Shown: positions 49,285 through 61,553 of the stretch, piece by piece
How the letters are laid out: the number at the start of each line of letters is the position of its first letter
Position numbering within the stretch: the first letter of the stretch is position 1
Assembly (NCBI GenBank): GCA_964017065.1
Contig: OZ024788.1
Span: 4,790,887 to 4,854,886 of the forward strand
Length of the DNA: 64,000 nucleotides
Reading direction: 5' to 3'
DNA from: Haliclona indistincta
Taxonomy: Eukaryota > Porifera > Demospongiae > Haplosclerida > Chalinidae
The notes under the pieces: generated by a model
Seen by the model: the letters and a program-made list of their open reading frames with translations, nothing else
What the model was told of the DNA's origin: nothing
Database searches by the model: none
Position numbers and translations under genes: made by a program

Positions 49285-52200
49285 ATGGCGTTCCTAGAGG
49301 TCCTGTCTTCTCTATTGCTACTCGCCTCCTTGACTGACGGAGGAGGTAAGACTCGTGCTGTGTGAACTGCAAGGTGTACATTCACTTCCTCTTCTAACCT
49401 TGTTCAGCTGTTCTCGAACCAGCCGGGCTTGTACCTCTGTGCCCTGGAGACAACCTGACCTTCACATGCACGATCCCTCAAGGGAACGTTATATGGGAGG
49501 TCAGCTCAGTCCCAGGCAGCCCTTTCCTACCGAATGATCCAAGTAACCCGCCTGTGACCCTTGGAATATTCTCCGTAAGGGTAGTCTCCGTCGTGTCCAC
49601 CAATGACTCGACAGTGGTGACCTCGACAGCAACCACTAGCGGTCTACAACCAATCAGTGACGGTGTGGAAATACGCTGCCGCGACACCATCAACCTGTCG
49701 CAAGCAAACGCTACTCTAAGCATTGCAGGCAAGTAAACACTGAGTGTTTGCATGCATGAGTGAGGTTGTTAGCTCATACGTGTAGTCACAACTACATGTA
49801 TACTTTGAACATGCTAAGTGAGCTGAGTAAAACCGTAGTACTCACTATTTTCCATACTCCTACAGTGCCCACCCAACCTACTTTATCATTGGATCGTATT
49901 ACTGGTGGTACCAACACAACACTATTGCTTAGCTGGAGTATGAGTGACTGTGCAGTGCAGTATGTGGTCACTATCATCAACTCCTCTGATGGCAGTGTCT
50001 ACCTCAACATCACTACTAGTGACACCAACACTACAGTGACACTTCCTACTGGTGTGGAGTACTGTTTTACAGTGCTTGGAGTGGACAGTATCAACAGAAC
50101 AGGACCAGCAAGTGAACCACAATACTACAGTGAGTCTAACATTTCGAAAACATTTTGATAACTCATTCTTTTCCCAGAACCACCACCATTGTCCACAACT
50201 GTAATACAATCAGCTTCCAGATCAGTTCAATCAACACAGAGAGGTACCTGTGAAATACATACAGTTCTCTTACAGTGCATTTATTGCATCTTTTATACAC
50301 CTTGCTTAGTAACTGGACTCATGACTACAACAGCAACGCAAACTCTGACTACATTATTTCCAGGTTTGCTGAATATTATACGGTATCGTTTTTCACTTGT
50401 ATACACAAATTGATGTCAACAAATTTATATAAACATGCATGTAACCATACATCTACACAACTCACACATAAAACACTGATATACTATACATTGTATAAAA
50501 TCTTTATACATGTACACCGCATTGTAAGTACTCTTATTTACGTGTGCAATGTTTATTGCAGCTACTCCAAGTCCAAGCATCTCTCCAGGAGGAGGAGACG
50601 ACTCAGTCATTGCTACTGTGGTACCGATTGTGCTGGTGATTATACTGGCGGTCTTGTTGGTGATAATCAGCACAGCTTTGATCTTCATGTGTCTGAGAAT
50701 GAGAAGGAAAGGTATAGCAGAACTGTTTATGACTTTATTATTACTTTCTTTTTAGAGAAGAGAAAGTTATGTTCACCACATGGCGCTGCTATACCTGAAC
50801 GCCTTTCTCCTGAATGTAGTATTGAGTTGAAGCATTTACCAGGAAAATCACCGATGTATGAACTGCATTACACATTAAGTATAAGAGTTTCACTCATTTT
50901 TCAGGTTAGCGTCAAAGAATGCGGTATTTACTGAAGAGACCAGATTCAGTAGTGAAGGTTTGCACTATACAAAGTCTAGCCTAGTACACTGTTATTCAAA
51001 TTTTTTATATGTTTAGTTTGTTAACTGCATTTTTTATCCTACAGGGGCATTTTCGACAACCATGTCATTGCCAGTTTATGTGAACAGACCTCAGCAATGG
51101 AGTCGTGAAAGTAGTCGTGTACCACCTCCACAAGTACAGACCAGTCCATCATCTCAACCTAAAGGTAATAGTATGTGAAAGTATTTCCAAACCTACCAAG
51201 TTTTGTGTTCATTTTTGTCATAATTTAAGTTCATTTCATTGTTTTGTGGATTGGCTCTGTCTGTCTGTCTGTCTATTTTATTTGTGTGTCAGTCTGTTCT
51301 ATGTACAGTGGAACTCCTCTTAGAGGACACCCCTCATCCCTCTATAACGGACACTTACTGAATCCCAAAATATAACCCACATACTGTACATGTACAATAA
51401 ACCCCTGACCAGAGGACATCCTCTCTATAATGGACAATTTTGTTGGTCCCAATGGTGTCTGCCTTAGAGGGGCTCCACTGTAGTCTGTATTAATTTTTTG
51501 TTCAATCTGTAGGTACATTTGTTTTCATTCATTTTATATCTTGCTATTATAGAAGACACTGCTAGGCCTTCTACTGCAGACAACACCATACCTGCTGATG
51601 CTAGTGAGCACACACTCAACGTTGCTGAGTCTAACGGGAGTCTAACAAGTAAGTTGAGCTATGAAAATTGTTATGACCATGCACTTTGTACAGACCCAGT
51701 AGTTTACTCAGCACTGTTATGATAACACTCAGTGCTGATCATGTGCTTGTTATGTCATCCACCTTCAAAAGCACTTTTATTCAGTTGTTATTACAGCAAT
51801 GTGTTCATTGTTGCTGTTATGGGATCAGGTGTATTGACAAAGTTGTCTGTATGCTATTGCCCTTTTACCAATACAGTCAGTTATGACCATTCTTGTGTAC
51901 ATCACTCATGCAATTGCAAAAGTTCATACATCATGAGTGTTATGACATCATGAGTGTTATGACATGAGAATAGTCTGTTTACAAATCGATCACTATTTGA
52001 TAAGCTTCAACTGTTTGAAATTTGAAATGTGCAGGACAGTCCCAAATTTACAGACCACGGATGATAGTTTGTCCCAAAATAATATCTAGGAAAACTTGAC
52101 TTGGAAAACTTGTCAAAGAGAGGGTGATAACTACAAAATGTGTTCCAGAGCACCGTAAATACGTAGGTTCATAAGCTAAGCATGCATGCTACTCTGTTTT

Positions 52201-53111
52201 GTAGGCAAGGCACAATATGCTGCTTAATTAATACAGCTAATAATAAATCTCATTTAATAAAAAAAATATTATTATCGTGTACATAGTATGACATCAATTT
52301 TTAATTAATCCCGCAGACAAGGTTTGCAATGGTTAGAGGCAATGTTGTTGGTCAAAAAATTAGTTTTTTGTGTGTGGTGACTAGTTTTTCTCACAATTTT
52401 CTTTGTTACAGGTTCAGAAAACCCTAGTGAAATGGAAAGGTAAGCTCCCAACTATACCAATAATCATGATTAATTCAACAATGCAACTATACAAAATTAG
52501 GTCTTTACACCCTGAGACATAATTATGAAGCCTTGTGTACGTACTGTAATGATGTGTGATACAGCAACACTGTTTACGCTTTTCTATAGCATTAGCTCAA
52601 TTTTTTTTTCTATAGTGTCAAGTTTAAGAAATCAGAAAGCACTAACGGCAGAATCAACAAATGTCGGACTACTATTAATTGTGAAAATGACAATGTTAGA
52701 TGATGTTGTCTTATGTGTTATGTTGTGATCTTTTTACCTCATCAATAATTTATCATGATTTTTGAATGACTCATGTGTACTGCTGGAATGCATGTACTTC
52801 TAAGAGCATGTCGAATATGATCCTCATGGGCATGTATTTTGAATATGAACATGATCTTTCTTACCACAATATTCTCTTAGAGTACTGAAAGCAGAAATGT
52901 CGCAGAACCTGAAGTGACAGTGCAACCGAGAGTAGAAGAGATTGATGTTGTGTCCTATGAAGAAGTGCAGCAAAAATGCAGTGTTGAGCAGACTGATGCA
53001 AGAAGTGATAGAAATACAGAGGTCGTTTATGATGAAATCGAAGTGGTAGATGATACATTTGAAATGAATAGAAATCCGTCATACTCTTGTGTGCACTCCT
53101 TAAAGAAGTAA
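49285..53111 (+). CDS. receptor 8: Ig-FN3-TM receptor without modules, alternative last exons (one ITIM-like)
   Basis: Exons 49285-49345, 49408-49728, 49866-50129, 50178-50243, 50310-50363, 50562-50711, 50756-50878, 50910-50957, 51045-51164, 51553-51648, 52412-52439, then either 52616-52703 (about 472 aa) or 52883-53111 (about 519 aa). Signal peptide 1-20, Ig with LCPGDNLTFTC, VIW and IRC, family 1 FN3, Thr/Ser stalk, membrane exon 256-305. The Ig exon ends at a GC donor (gcag|gcaagt), required for phase 1. The cytoplasmic part has MYELHYTL and Pro-rich stretches instead of modules. The ITIM exon needs an acceptor two bases further (ttagag|t) than in family 2; the short exon has a strong pyrimidine tract. 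The 31-bp intron 50879-50909 is doubtful. The ATG is 83 bp after the receptor 7 stop. Confidence 0.65.
51306..51480. mobile_element. MITE, second copy of the 35458 family, with TA flanks
   Basis: Runs from cagtggaactcctcttagag to cttagaggggctccactg with TA on both sides. It lies in the intron between exons 51045-51164 and 51553-51648. A TA duplication supports a Tc1/mariner-type origin. Confidence 0.7.
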
Positions 53112-53316
53112 TTAAGTTAGCCTGCATTGACCTTGCTTAGTGTGGTTCAACTGTAACTGTTTTCAATCATTAATTTTGCACTGCTTTCATTTTCTTTGTT
53201 GTGTCCACGTCCGGCAATAGTACTTCTAATCTATTGGTAACGTGCCTTCTGGGATGAAATATTTTCAACTTCATTATGCTTTGTTGTGGTCGGAGTAGAT
53301 TTTATATAGCTGACTA

Positions 53317-56128
53317 ATGGATGTTCGTTTCATACTGATTGTCTGCAGCGTCACCATAGTGATCGATGCAGCTGGTAAGCCATAGCTACCATGAACTGGT
53401 CATACTTATCATTATGGTATGTAGTAAATATCAGCTCAGCTCCTATTGCCTGCCCTGGAGATAGTCTCATTTACCTGTACATCAACTACTGGTGCTCTGG
53501 CTTGGAGAAGCAATGAAGAGACTACGCTTTATAATGTGCTGAATATAGATGTGACAGCCACTCTTGGGATCTTCAAACTAACTGCTGTCAGGCAAGGTAA
53601 TTCCACTATAGTGTCTATGGCAACAGTTGAATCAGTAACATCAGACAACTAGAGTTCTAATGAACACATACCCGTGCGCTGAGCTAAGAGCTAAACTCGA
53701 CTATTCCAGCATTACTACAACACTCACGTTACAGCTAGTCCATAGACAGCTCCAGATAAATATTGATGATTGCAAAGCTACCATAATGCACTAACCGTGT
53801 TCTGAGCTATAAGAGCTGAACACGACTACTCTAGCATTACCGTGTGCAACACTGGCTGCGTTACAGCTAGTCCATAGACAGCTCCAGACAGTAAATATTG
53901 ATGATAGCATAGCTACCATACTTGCACTAACAGGTGATTGGCAAGAAGTGACTCTGGCGTACGGTACATGTGAGACTGAGTGAGGACATCGATATGGATA
54001 GGAGGTAGGGTGACACCCACAATACCGTAAAAATACTCTTACAAGGACACGTAGCTTTAGAAAGCCATGGATTAGCCGCTCGAGCAAGGCTTGCCAGCAC
54101 AGAAAACGTCTTCATAGGACTATAGATTCAGTGAAGAAGCTGCAAAGTGCACTTGTGTGGCGAATTTCGAGCGGTGAGACGTAAACAAGCGTGTTTTTTG
54201 TCCACACACAAACACACAAACACACACACACACACATATAGACGGACACAAACGCATAACCCTAGCACAAACGCATAACCCTAGCGCATACTGCGCACGG
54301 GTAATAATGGAGCTACCATCACATGTAATGATGACATTGTTAGCAATGCTGGGTCTCTTTCAGCTGTAGTGAGAGTTACTGGTAAGTCAGTTGGAATATG
54401 AAATGCACAGAATAGCAAATATAATTAGATAAAAATTAGACATTGTGTCTTTTTCATTTACATAATTTTAGGGGCGCCAGGAATTTCGAGGAATTTGCAA
54501 GTGATACCCTTGTCACTCACATCAATGAAACTCACCTGGGACCCTCCACTGAACTTCAATCACTGTGTTCAGAGCTATGTTGGTCAGTTCACTCATGGAA
54601 CAGAGTCAACCAATTCTAGCACAAATAATGTCACTATATTCATAGCCACTGGATTAACCCAGGGAGTCCACTATGCTATCACTGTGGCTGCGAGAGATGG
54701 ACAAGGACGGATAGGTGAAAAAAGTGAACAAGTATTCTACACATTAGATGGTAAGCAGAAATGTAAAAATCAAGATATTGTTTAAATATGTCACAGTTCT
54801 TCCTGCTGTAGGGAACATTACAATGAGTTTACTGCACTCAAATGGAACACATTTAGTCATACATATTCACTGGATTGCGGTATGTTGTGATCAAAAACTG
54901 AAGAAATTAAAAATTACTCTCTCCTTAGGACTTTCCATCATCCTATCCTCCCTTAACTGGATACCGTATAATCTCCAACATCACTTCGTCACCATTTTTG
55001 TCACAAGAAACGCAAGACCTGTCAGTCACCGCAACAAGTGCTGTACTTATGACCCTCATAAAGCCTCACACTACCACATACTACTTTGAACTAGCTGGTC
55101 ACAATATGTTTTGGTTTGGAATACCCACCAGGAAGCAAATTGGTACGTAGTCCCATTTAAAATAACAGAAAATAATTATTGTATATAATGCACACAGTTA
55201 TAAATGCACTGCCACTGAGTATTGATCAGCTAAATCCAACAATAATTTTATGTAAGCCAGTATAAATTGTAATAGTAATAATGTGTTATTTGAACTCTGA
55301 AACAGATGTTCCAGTGTTCTTAAAAGCCTACTGGATCAGTGATTCCTACTACATCAGTTCATTCACCAATCACCACAGTGACTGAAGGTTGTATATTGTA
55401 TATTCTGATCTACCAAATTTACTTTCATCATAGCTTCAAATTTAACCACAATACAACCCCTGCCATGCTCCGGTTTTCCAAAAAGTGAGCGTTGTGTTGT
55501 ATAAACACTACTTCATGCGTAGAACATGTGCAGGACAGTGTATACATAATAGTCTATTTACTTTGCACAGGTTCCACATTGACAGAACTGGAACTTGTTT
55601 TTATTTTACTTTTATGTGTTATCTTTGTGATTTTCAACATATTATTGACGTTTTTCGTAAAAGGTCAGTCACGTTTCAAAACTTGTTAATACTGTGTTTC
55701 TACCAAACAATTTACTTATAGCAAAAAAAGCAACACTGATGAATACATGTGCATATGTTAAATTCCTGTAAGTGCTTACACGTATAGTTCTTATGCTACA
55801 TGTATACTTTTCTCTGTTAGCATCCAGAGAGGAAAGAAGTATAGGGTAATATTATAGTTGATTCAATCTTTTTTTACCAATAATTTTATTCGCTAAGAGT
55901 ACTGAAAGCAGAAATGTCACAGAACCTGAAGTGACAGTGCAACCGAGAGTAGAAGAAATTGATGCTGAGTCCTATGAAGAAGTGCACCAAGAATGCAGTG
56001 TTGAGCAGAATTATGCAAGAAGTGAAAGAAATACAGAGGTCGTTTATGATGAACTCGAGGTGGTAGATGATACATTTGAAATGAAGAGAAATCCTTCATA
56101 CTCATGTGTGAACTCCTTAAAGAAGTAA
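53317..56128 (+). pseudogene. receptor 9: family 2 receptor broken by indels and a transposon
   Basis: Same layout as receptors 11 and 12: signal exon 53317-53374; Ig exon from 53452; FN3 exon 54472-54750; second FN3 in two exons 54812-54879 and 54929-55142; then 55198-55251, 55306-55387, 55434-55484, TM 55571-55663, 55722-55767, 55821-55845, 55898-56128. Lesions: two bases missing after CPGD near 53465; an insertion splits the Ig exon at about 53650; one extra base near 55320 shifts the stalk frame. The last exon is open but the first tyrosine motif reads ESYEEV instead of VSYEEV, so it no longer fits the ITIM consensus. The FN3, TM and tail exons are still clean, so the damage is recent. 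Confidence 0.8.
53671..54301. mobile_element. transposon inserted in the Ig exon of receptor 9
   Basis: The element starts cccgtgcgctgagc and ends ctgcgcacggg, inverted repeats of about 9-10 bp. Inside, a ~130-bp block (with cgttacagctagtccatagacagctcc) is present twice. A CA-rich microsatellite lies at about 54200-54238. The Ig coding sequence resumes right after it (aataatggagctaccatc). No transposase is visible. Confidence 0.65.
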
Positions 56129-56340
56129 TAAATTAGCCTGCATTGACCTTGCTTAGTCTGGTTCAACTGTAACTGTTTTCAATCATTAATTTTGCACTGC
56201 TTTCATTTTCTTTGTTAATATGCATCCACGTCCGGCAGCAATAGTACTTCTAATCTATTGGTAATGCGCCTTCCGGGATGGAATATTTTCAACTTCATTA
56301 TGCTTTGTTGTGGTCAGATTAGATTTTACATAGCTGACTA

Positions 56341-58605
56341 ATGGATGCTCGTTTCATACTGATTGTCTGCAGTGTTACCACAGTGATTGATGCTGCTGGT
56401 AAGCCATAGAGCTACCATGATCTGATCATACTTATCATTATGGTATGTAGTAACTCTCAGCTCAGCTCCTATTGCCTGCCCTGGAGATAATGTCTCATTC
56501 ACCTGTACATCAACTACTGGTGCTCTGGCTTGGAGAAGCAATGGGGAGACTAAGCTTTATAATGTGATGAGTATAGATGTGACAGCCACTCTTGGGATTT
56601 TCAAATTAACTGCAGACAGGCAGGGCTCTTCCACAATAGTGTCTATGGCAACAGTTGAATCAGTAACATCAGACAGTAATGGAGTTACCATCACATGTAA
56701 TGATGACATTGTTAGCAATGCAGGATCTCTTTCAGCTGTAGTGAGTGTTACTGGTAAGTCTGCACAATCATTTGCAATTGTACATGGACAATGCTTGTAT
56801 TAAACGCAGTAGATAAATTAAAGTGATTTATTCATGTAGGGTCTCCGAGGAATTTGCAAGTGATGCCCTTGACACTTACATCAATGAAACTCACCTGGGC
56901 CCCTCCACTGAACTTCAATGATAGCTGTGTTCAAAGCTATGTCGCTCAGTTCATTCATGGAACAGAGTCAACCAATTTTACCAGTACAAATAATGTCACT
57001 ATGTTCACAGTCTATGGATTAACCCAGGGAGTCCACTATGCTATCACTATGGCTGCGAGAGATGGGCAAGGACGTACGGGTAAAGAAAGTGAACAAGCGT
57101 TCTACACATTAGATGGTAGGCAAATTCGAAATGTGAATCAATCTGTTAAATCAAGCTATGGTTCACAGTTCTTCCTGCAGTGAAGAACATTACAATGAGT
57201 CTACTGCACTCAAATGGAACACATTTAATTTTACATATTCACTGGATTGCGGTATGATGTGATCTATAAGAATAACTTAAATTTTTTTTCTGACTCTATC
57301 TATCTTTAGGACTTCTCTTCATCCTATCCTCCCTTGATTGGATACTGTTTAATTTCTAACATCACCTTGTCACCATTATTGTCACAAGAAAAACAAAACC
57401 TGTCGGTTAACGCAACAAGTGCTGTACTTATGACCCTCATAAAGCCTCACACTACCACATACTACTTTGAACTAGTTGGTCACAATATGTTTGGGCTTGG
57501 AATACCCGCCAGGAAGCAAATTGGTAGGAGTAACAATAATTACTGTGTCTCTTTTAAACAACACAGTTACCCCTTTGAGAGTATGTATAGACCAATTACA
57601 AATCTACATGTAGTTTGATCTATACTTTAAAATAGGACTAGTATTACAATTGTTACAATTGATATGAACTACATGTATACTATTACAATAGTGCACTCTG
57701 TTGTTACAATTCAGATGTTCCGGTGTTGCTGCAGTCTATAGCTACTGGATCTGTATCAGTGTTTGTATCATCTAGTGCACACAATTCACTAACCATCACT
57801 GCAGCTGCAGGTTATTACTGATGATTTTTTTACTTTGCATAAATTCCAAATTTAGGCACAGCAACACATTCAGTTTTTGTATCATCTAGTGCGGCACACA
57901 ATTCACCAACCATCACTGCAGCTGCAGGTTATTACTGATGATTTATTTACTGTGCATGATAAACTCCAAATTTAGGCCTAACAACAACTTCAATGCTGTG
58001 CACTAGTTTGCCAACATGTGAGTGTTCTGATAATGCACTCGTATTCAGACCTGTATAGAACTTTTTTTTTATTTCATCGTGTGACGAGGTACTTGTTCTT
58101 TCATACAGGCTCTGGATCAAGTTTAGAACTAGTGGGTTTGGTTTTCATTGCAGTTTTCGTTCTTTTATTTATGATCGCCATCATTATGACCATCATTCTG
58201 ATAAGAGGTCAGTCACTGCCTAAAATATTGCAACCGCACGCGTTGAACGCAAATTTTAATCATAAAGCAAGAAAGACAAGCTCGATGAATACAAAATTCT
58301 TGTAAGCACTAAAACTTGTGCTTTAATAGAATTATAGCGTTACTAAATTTTCAGCATCCAGAGAAGGAAGAAAGATAAGACAGTTCAGCTATCTTTAAAT
58401 CACCAAAAGGTCCGTGTAGATTATTATCAATAAGTTATTCTAAATGTAAAGGTTAATGTATTACTCTTTAAAAAACAAGCCTCAAATAAAAATTGAAGAA
58501 TTTGACACGTTGTCTTTTGAAGAGCAAGATCTCAGTGAAGAACAGCAGAGTGGAGTATATGACATGGTCTCTTATGATGAAGTGGTAGATGATACTAAGA
58601 GATAA
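56341..58605 (+). CDS. receptor 10: family 2 receptor with divergent stalk and tail
   Basis: Exons 56341-56398, 56466-56753, 56840-57115, 57181-57251, 57310-57523, 57715-57810, 57856-57927, 57976-58017, 58109-58207, 58268-58301, 58355-58409, 58480-58605; about 476 aa, all in phase. Signal peptide 1-19; Ig with ACPGDNVSFTC, LAW and ITC; FN3 with LTW and YAITVAARD; second FN3 ending FGLGIPARKQIG; stalk; membrane helix (VGLVFIAVFVLLFMIAIIM). The stalk contains two near-identical exons (VFVSSSAHNS and VFVSSSAAHNS), a tandem exon duplication. The tail differs from receptors 11 and 12: the first tyrosine is replaced (LSFEEQ), and VYDMVSYDEV gives one ITIM-fitting motif (VSYDEV). The last acceptor (aaaacaag) lacks a good pyrimidine tract. 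Confidence 0.8.
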
Positions 58606-59165
58606 ACATCATGCATGTGTCATCCTCATCACATATCCTCACGCGTATCATAATTTGTAATGCAGTGTTTATTTTCTTGCTCATTCCTACCAGATAGTAT
58701 ATAGATCACTTATTTTTCCTGTCAAGTTTAAAGCACTAATGGCAGAACATGTCGGACTACTATAAATTGTGAAAAAGACAATGTTAGATGATGTTGACTT
58801 ATGTGCTTTGTCATGTCCTTTTGTAATTATTTTATCATGATGTTTATGAATCAAACACAACTCTATAAATATGTAATAATGTACATGACATGTGTGCTAA
58901 TGGCATGTACTTCTATAACAGCCACAGTGCATGTGCATGTGTTGATTGGTGAGAAATTGGATACAAGTGAATTTGTATTCTAAATTATTGCCCATTTAGT
59001 TTCATAATGCTTTTGTTGTGTCAACAGATAGTGTTCAGTTCCAAACAGTCTTTGCTCTCTTGTGGGAGAGTAGGTTTATGTGGTGCACCTCCCAGAGCAG
59101 AATATTCAAGTTCTTGACCTTGGTTGCTTTGTTTAGGGCTGTCGTTTGTAAAAGCAGACTTTACA
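58606..59165. other. intergenic between receptors 10 and 11
   Basis: Around 58720-58800 it resembles the short alternative last exon of receptor 8 (52616-52730), including ggcagaa and gtcggactactat, but a stop interrupts it. The rest is AT-rich without repeats that I can name. Confidence 0.5.
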
Positions 59166-61344
59166 ATGGATGTTACTTTGATACTGATTGTCTGCAGTGT
59201 TACCACAGTGATTGATGCAGCTGGTAAGCCATAGAGCTACCATGATCTGATCATACTTATCATTATGGTATATAGTAACTCTCAGCTCAGCTCCTATTGC
59301 CTGCCCTGGAGATACAGTCTCATTCACCTGTATATCAACTACTGGCGTTCTGGCTTGGAGAAGCAATGGGGAGACTAAGCTTTATAATGTGCTGAGTGTA
59401 GATGTGACAGCCACTCTTGGAATATTCAGACTAACTGCAGACAGGCAGGGCTCTTCCACTATAGTGTCTATGGCAACAGTTGAATCAGTAACATCAGACA
59501 ATAATGGAGCTACCATCACATGTAATGATGACATTGTTAGCAATACAGGGTCTCTTTCAGCTGTAGTGAGAGTTACAGGTAGGTCAGTTGGTATGTGAAA
59601 TGCACACTTTGTAATTGTACATGTGCACTGCATGTACATGTAGGGCCGCCAGGAATCTCGAGGAATTTGCAAGTGATACCCTTGACACTTACATCAATGA
59701 AACTCACCTGGGATCCTCCACAGAACTTCAGTCGCTGTGTTCAAAGCTATGTTGCTCAGTTCATTCATGGAACAGAGTCAACCAATTCTAGCACAAATAA
59801 TGTCACTATAATCATAGCCACTGGATTAACCCAGGGAGTCCACTACGCTATCACTGTGGCTGCGAGAGATGGGCAAGGACGAACGGGTCAAGAAAGTGAA
59901 CAAGTATTCTACACATTAGATGGTAAGCAAAATAATTTAAAGTGTAAAATTCAAGATGTTATTTACATATGTCTCAGTTTTTCCTGCTGTAGAGAACATT
60001 ACAATGTGTTTACTGCACTCAAATGGAACACATTTAGTCATACATATTCACTGGATTGCGGTATGTTGTGATCAAAAACTGAAGAAATTAAAAATTACTC
60101 TCTCTTTAGGACTTTCCATCATCCTATCCTCCCTTAACTGGATACCGTTTAATCTCTAACATCACCTTGTCACCATTATTGTCACAAGAAACACAAGACC
60201 TATCAGTCACCGCAACAAGTGCTGTACTTACGACTCTCATAAAGTTTCACTCTACCACATATTACTTTGAACTAGTTGGTCAAAATATGTTTGGGCTTGG
60301 AATACCCACCAGGAAGCAAATTGGTAGTTACATTAATTTTAATAATAAAATTAATAATAATTATTGTAAATAATATTTTCACACAGTTATAAATGCACTG
60401 CTGCAGAGTATAGATCATCTCAATCCAACAATATGTAAGTCAGTATAAAATTGTAATAAATTAATGTGTCATTTTGAACTCTGAAACAGATGTTCCAGTG
60501 TTGTTAAAGTCTACTGGATCAGTGATTCCTACTACACTAGTTCATTCACCAACCACCACAGTGACTGAAGGTTGTATTGTATAATATTATTCTGAACAAT
60601 CGATTAACTTACATCATAGCTTCAAATTTAGGCACGATGCAACCCCTGCTATGCTCTGGTTTTCCAAAAAGTGAGCATTGTGTTGTATAAACACTACATC
60701 ATGTGTAGGACATGTGCAGGACAGTGTATACATAATAATCTATTTATAATCTATTTACTTTGCTCAGGTTCCACATTGACAGAACTAGAACTTGTTTTTA
60801 TTTTACTTTTTTGTGTTATCTTTGTGATTTTCAACATCTTATTGACGCTTTTCATAAAAGGTCAGTCACGTTTCAAAACCTGTTTATACTGTGCTTCTAC
60901 CAAACAATATTATTTAAAACAAATTATAGCAAAGAAAGGAACCCTGATGAATACATGTGCATATGTTAAATTCCTGTAAGTGCTTCAGTTATAGTTTCTT
61001 ATGCTACACATAATAATTTTTCGCTGTTAGCATCCAGAGTGGAAAGAAGGATAGATACAAGGTATTATTATGTTGTGTAGTTGACACTATCTTTCTTACC
61101 ATTATTCTCTAAGAGTACTGAAAGCAGAAATGTTACAGAACCTGAAGTGACAGTGCAACCAAGAATAGAAGAAATTGATGCTGTGTCCTATGAAGAAGTG
61201 CAGCAAGAATGCAGTGTCGAGCAGAATGATGCAAGAAGTGAAAGAAATACAGAGGTCGTTTATGACGAACTCGAGATGGTAGATGATACATTTGAAATGA
61301 AGAGAAATCCATCATACTCTTGTGTGCACTCCGTAAAGAAGTAA
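59166..61344 (+). CDS. receptor 11: Ig-FN3-FN3-TM receptor with twin ITIM-like tail
   Basis: Exons 59166-59223, 59291-59578, 59644-59922, 59993-60060, 60110-60323, 60387-60434, 60490-60570, 60620-60670, 60768-60860, 60930-60975, 61031-61061, 61114-61344; about 495 aa, all in phase. Signal peptide 1-19; Ig about 20-115 with ACPGDTVSFTC, LAW and ITC; first FN3 116-208 (LTWDPP, YAITVAARDGQGRTG); second FN3 209-302 split by a phase 0 intron; Thr/Ser stalk; membrane helix FILLFCVIFVIFNILL; tail of ~100 residues. Two tyrosine motifs, VSYEEV and VVYDEL, lie 24 residues apart and fit the ITIM pattern (I/V/L/S)xYxx(I/V/L). A third Tyr is in NPSYSCV. No kinase or other catalytic domain, so signalling must be by recruited SH2 proteins (inferred). 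Confidence 0.85.
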
Positions 61345-61553
61345 TTATAAGTTAGCCTGCATTGACCTTGCTTAGGGTGGTTCAACTGTAACTGTTTTCA
61401 ATCATTAATTTTGCACTGCTTTCATTTTCTTTGTTATGTCCACGTCCGGCAGCAATAGTACTTCTAATCAATTGGTAATGCGCCTTCCGGGATAGAATAT
61501 TTTCAACTTCATATGCTTTGTTGTGGTCAGAGTAGATTTTACATATCTGACTA

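Noticed and set aside
50275..50934. Plus-strand frame of 219 codons in receptor 8
   Set aside because: It reads through the membrane exon in a wrong frame. The phase-1 exons 50310-50363, 50562-50711 and 50756-50878 explain the region.
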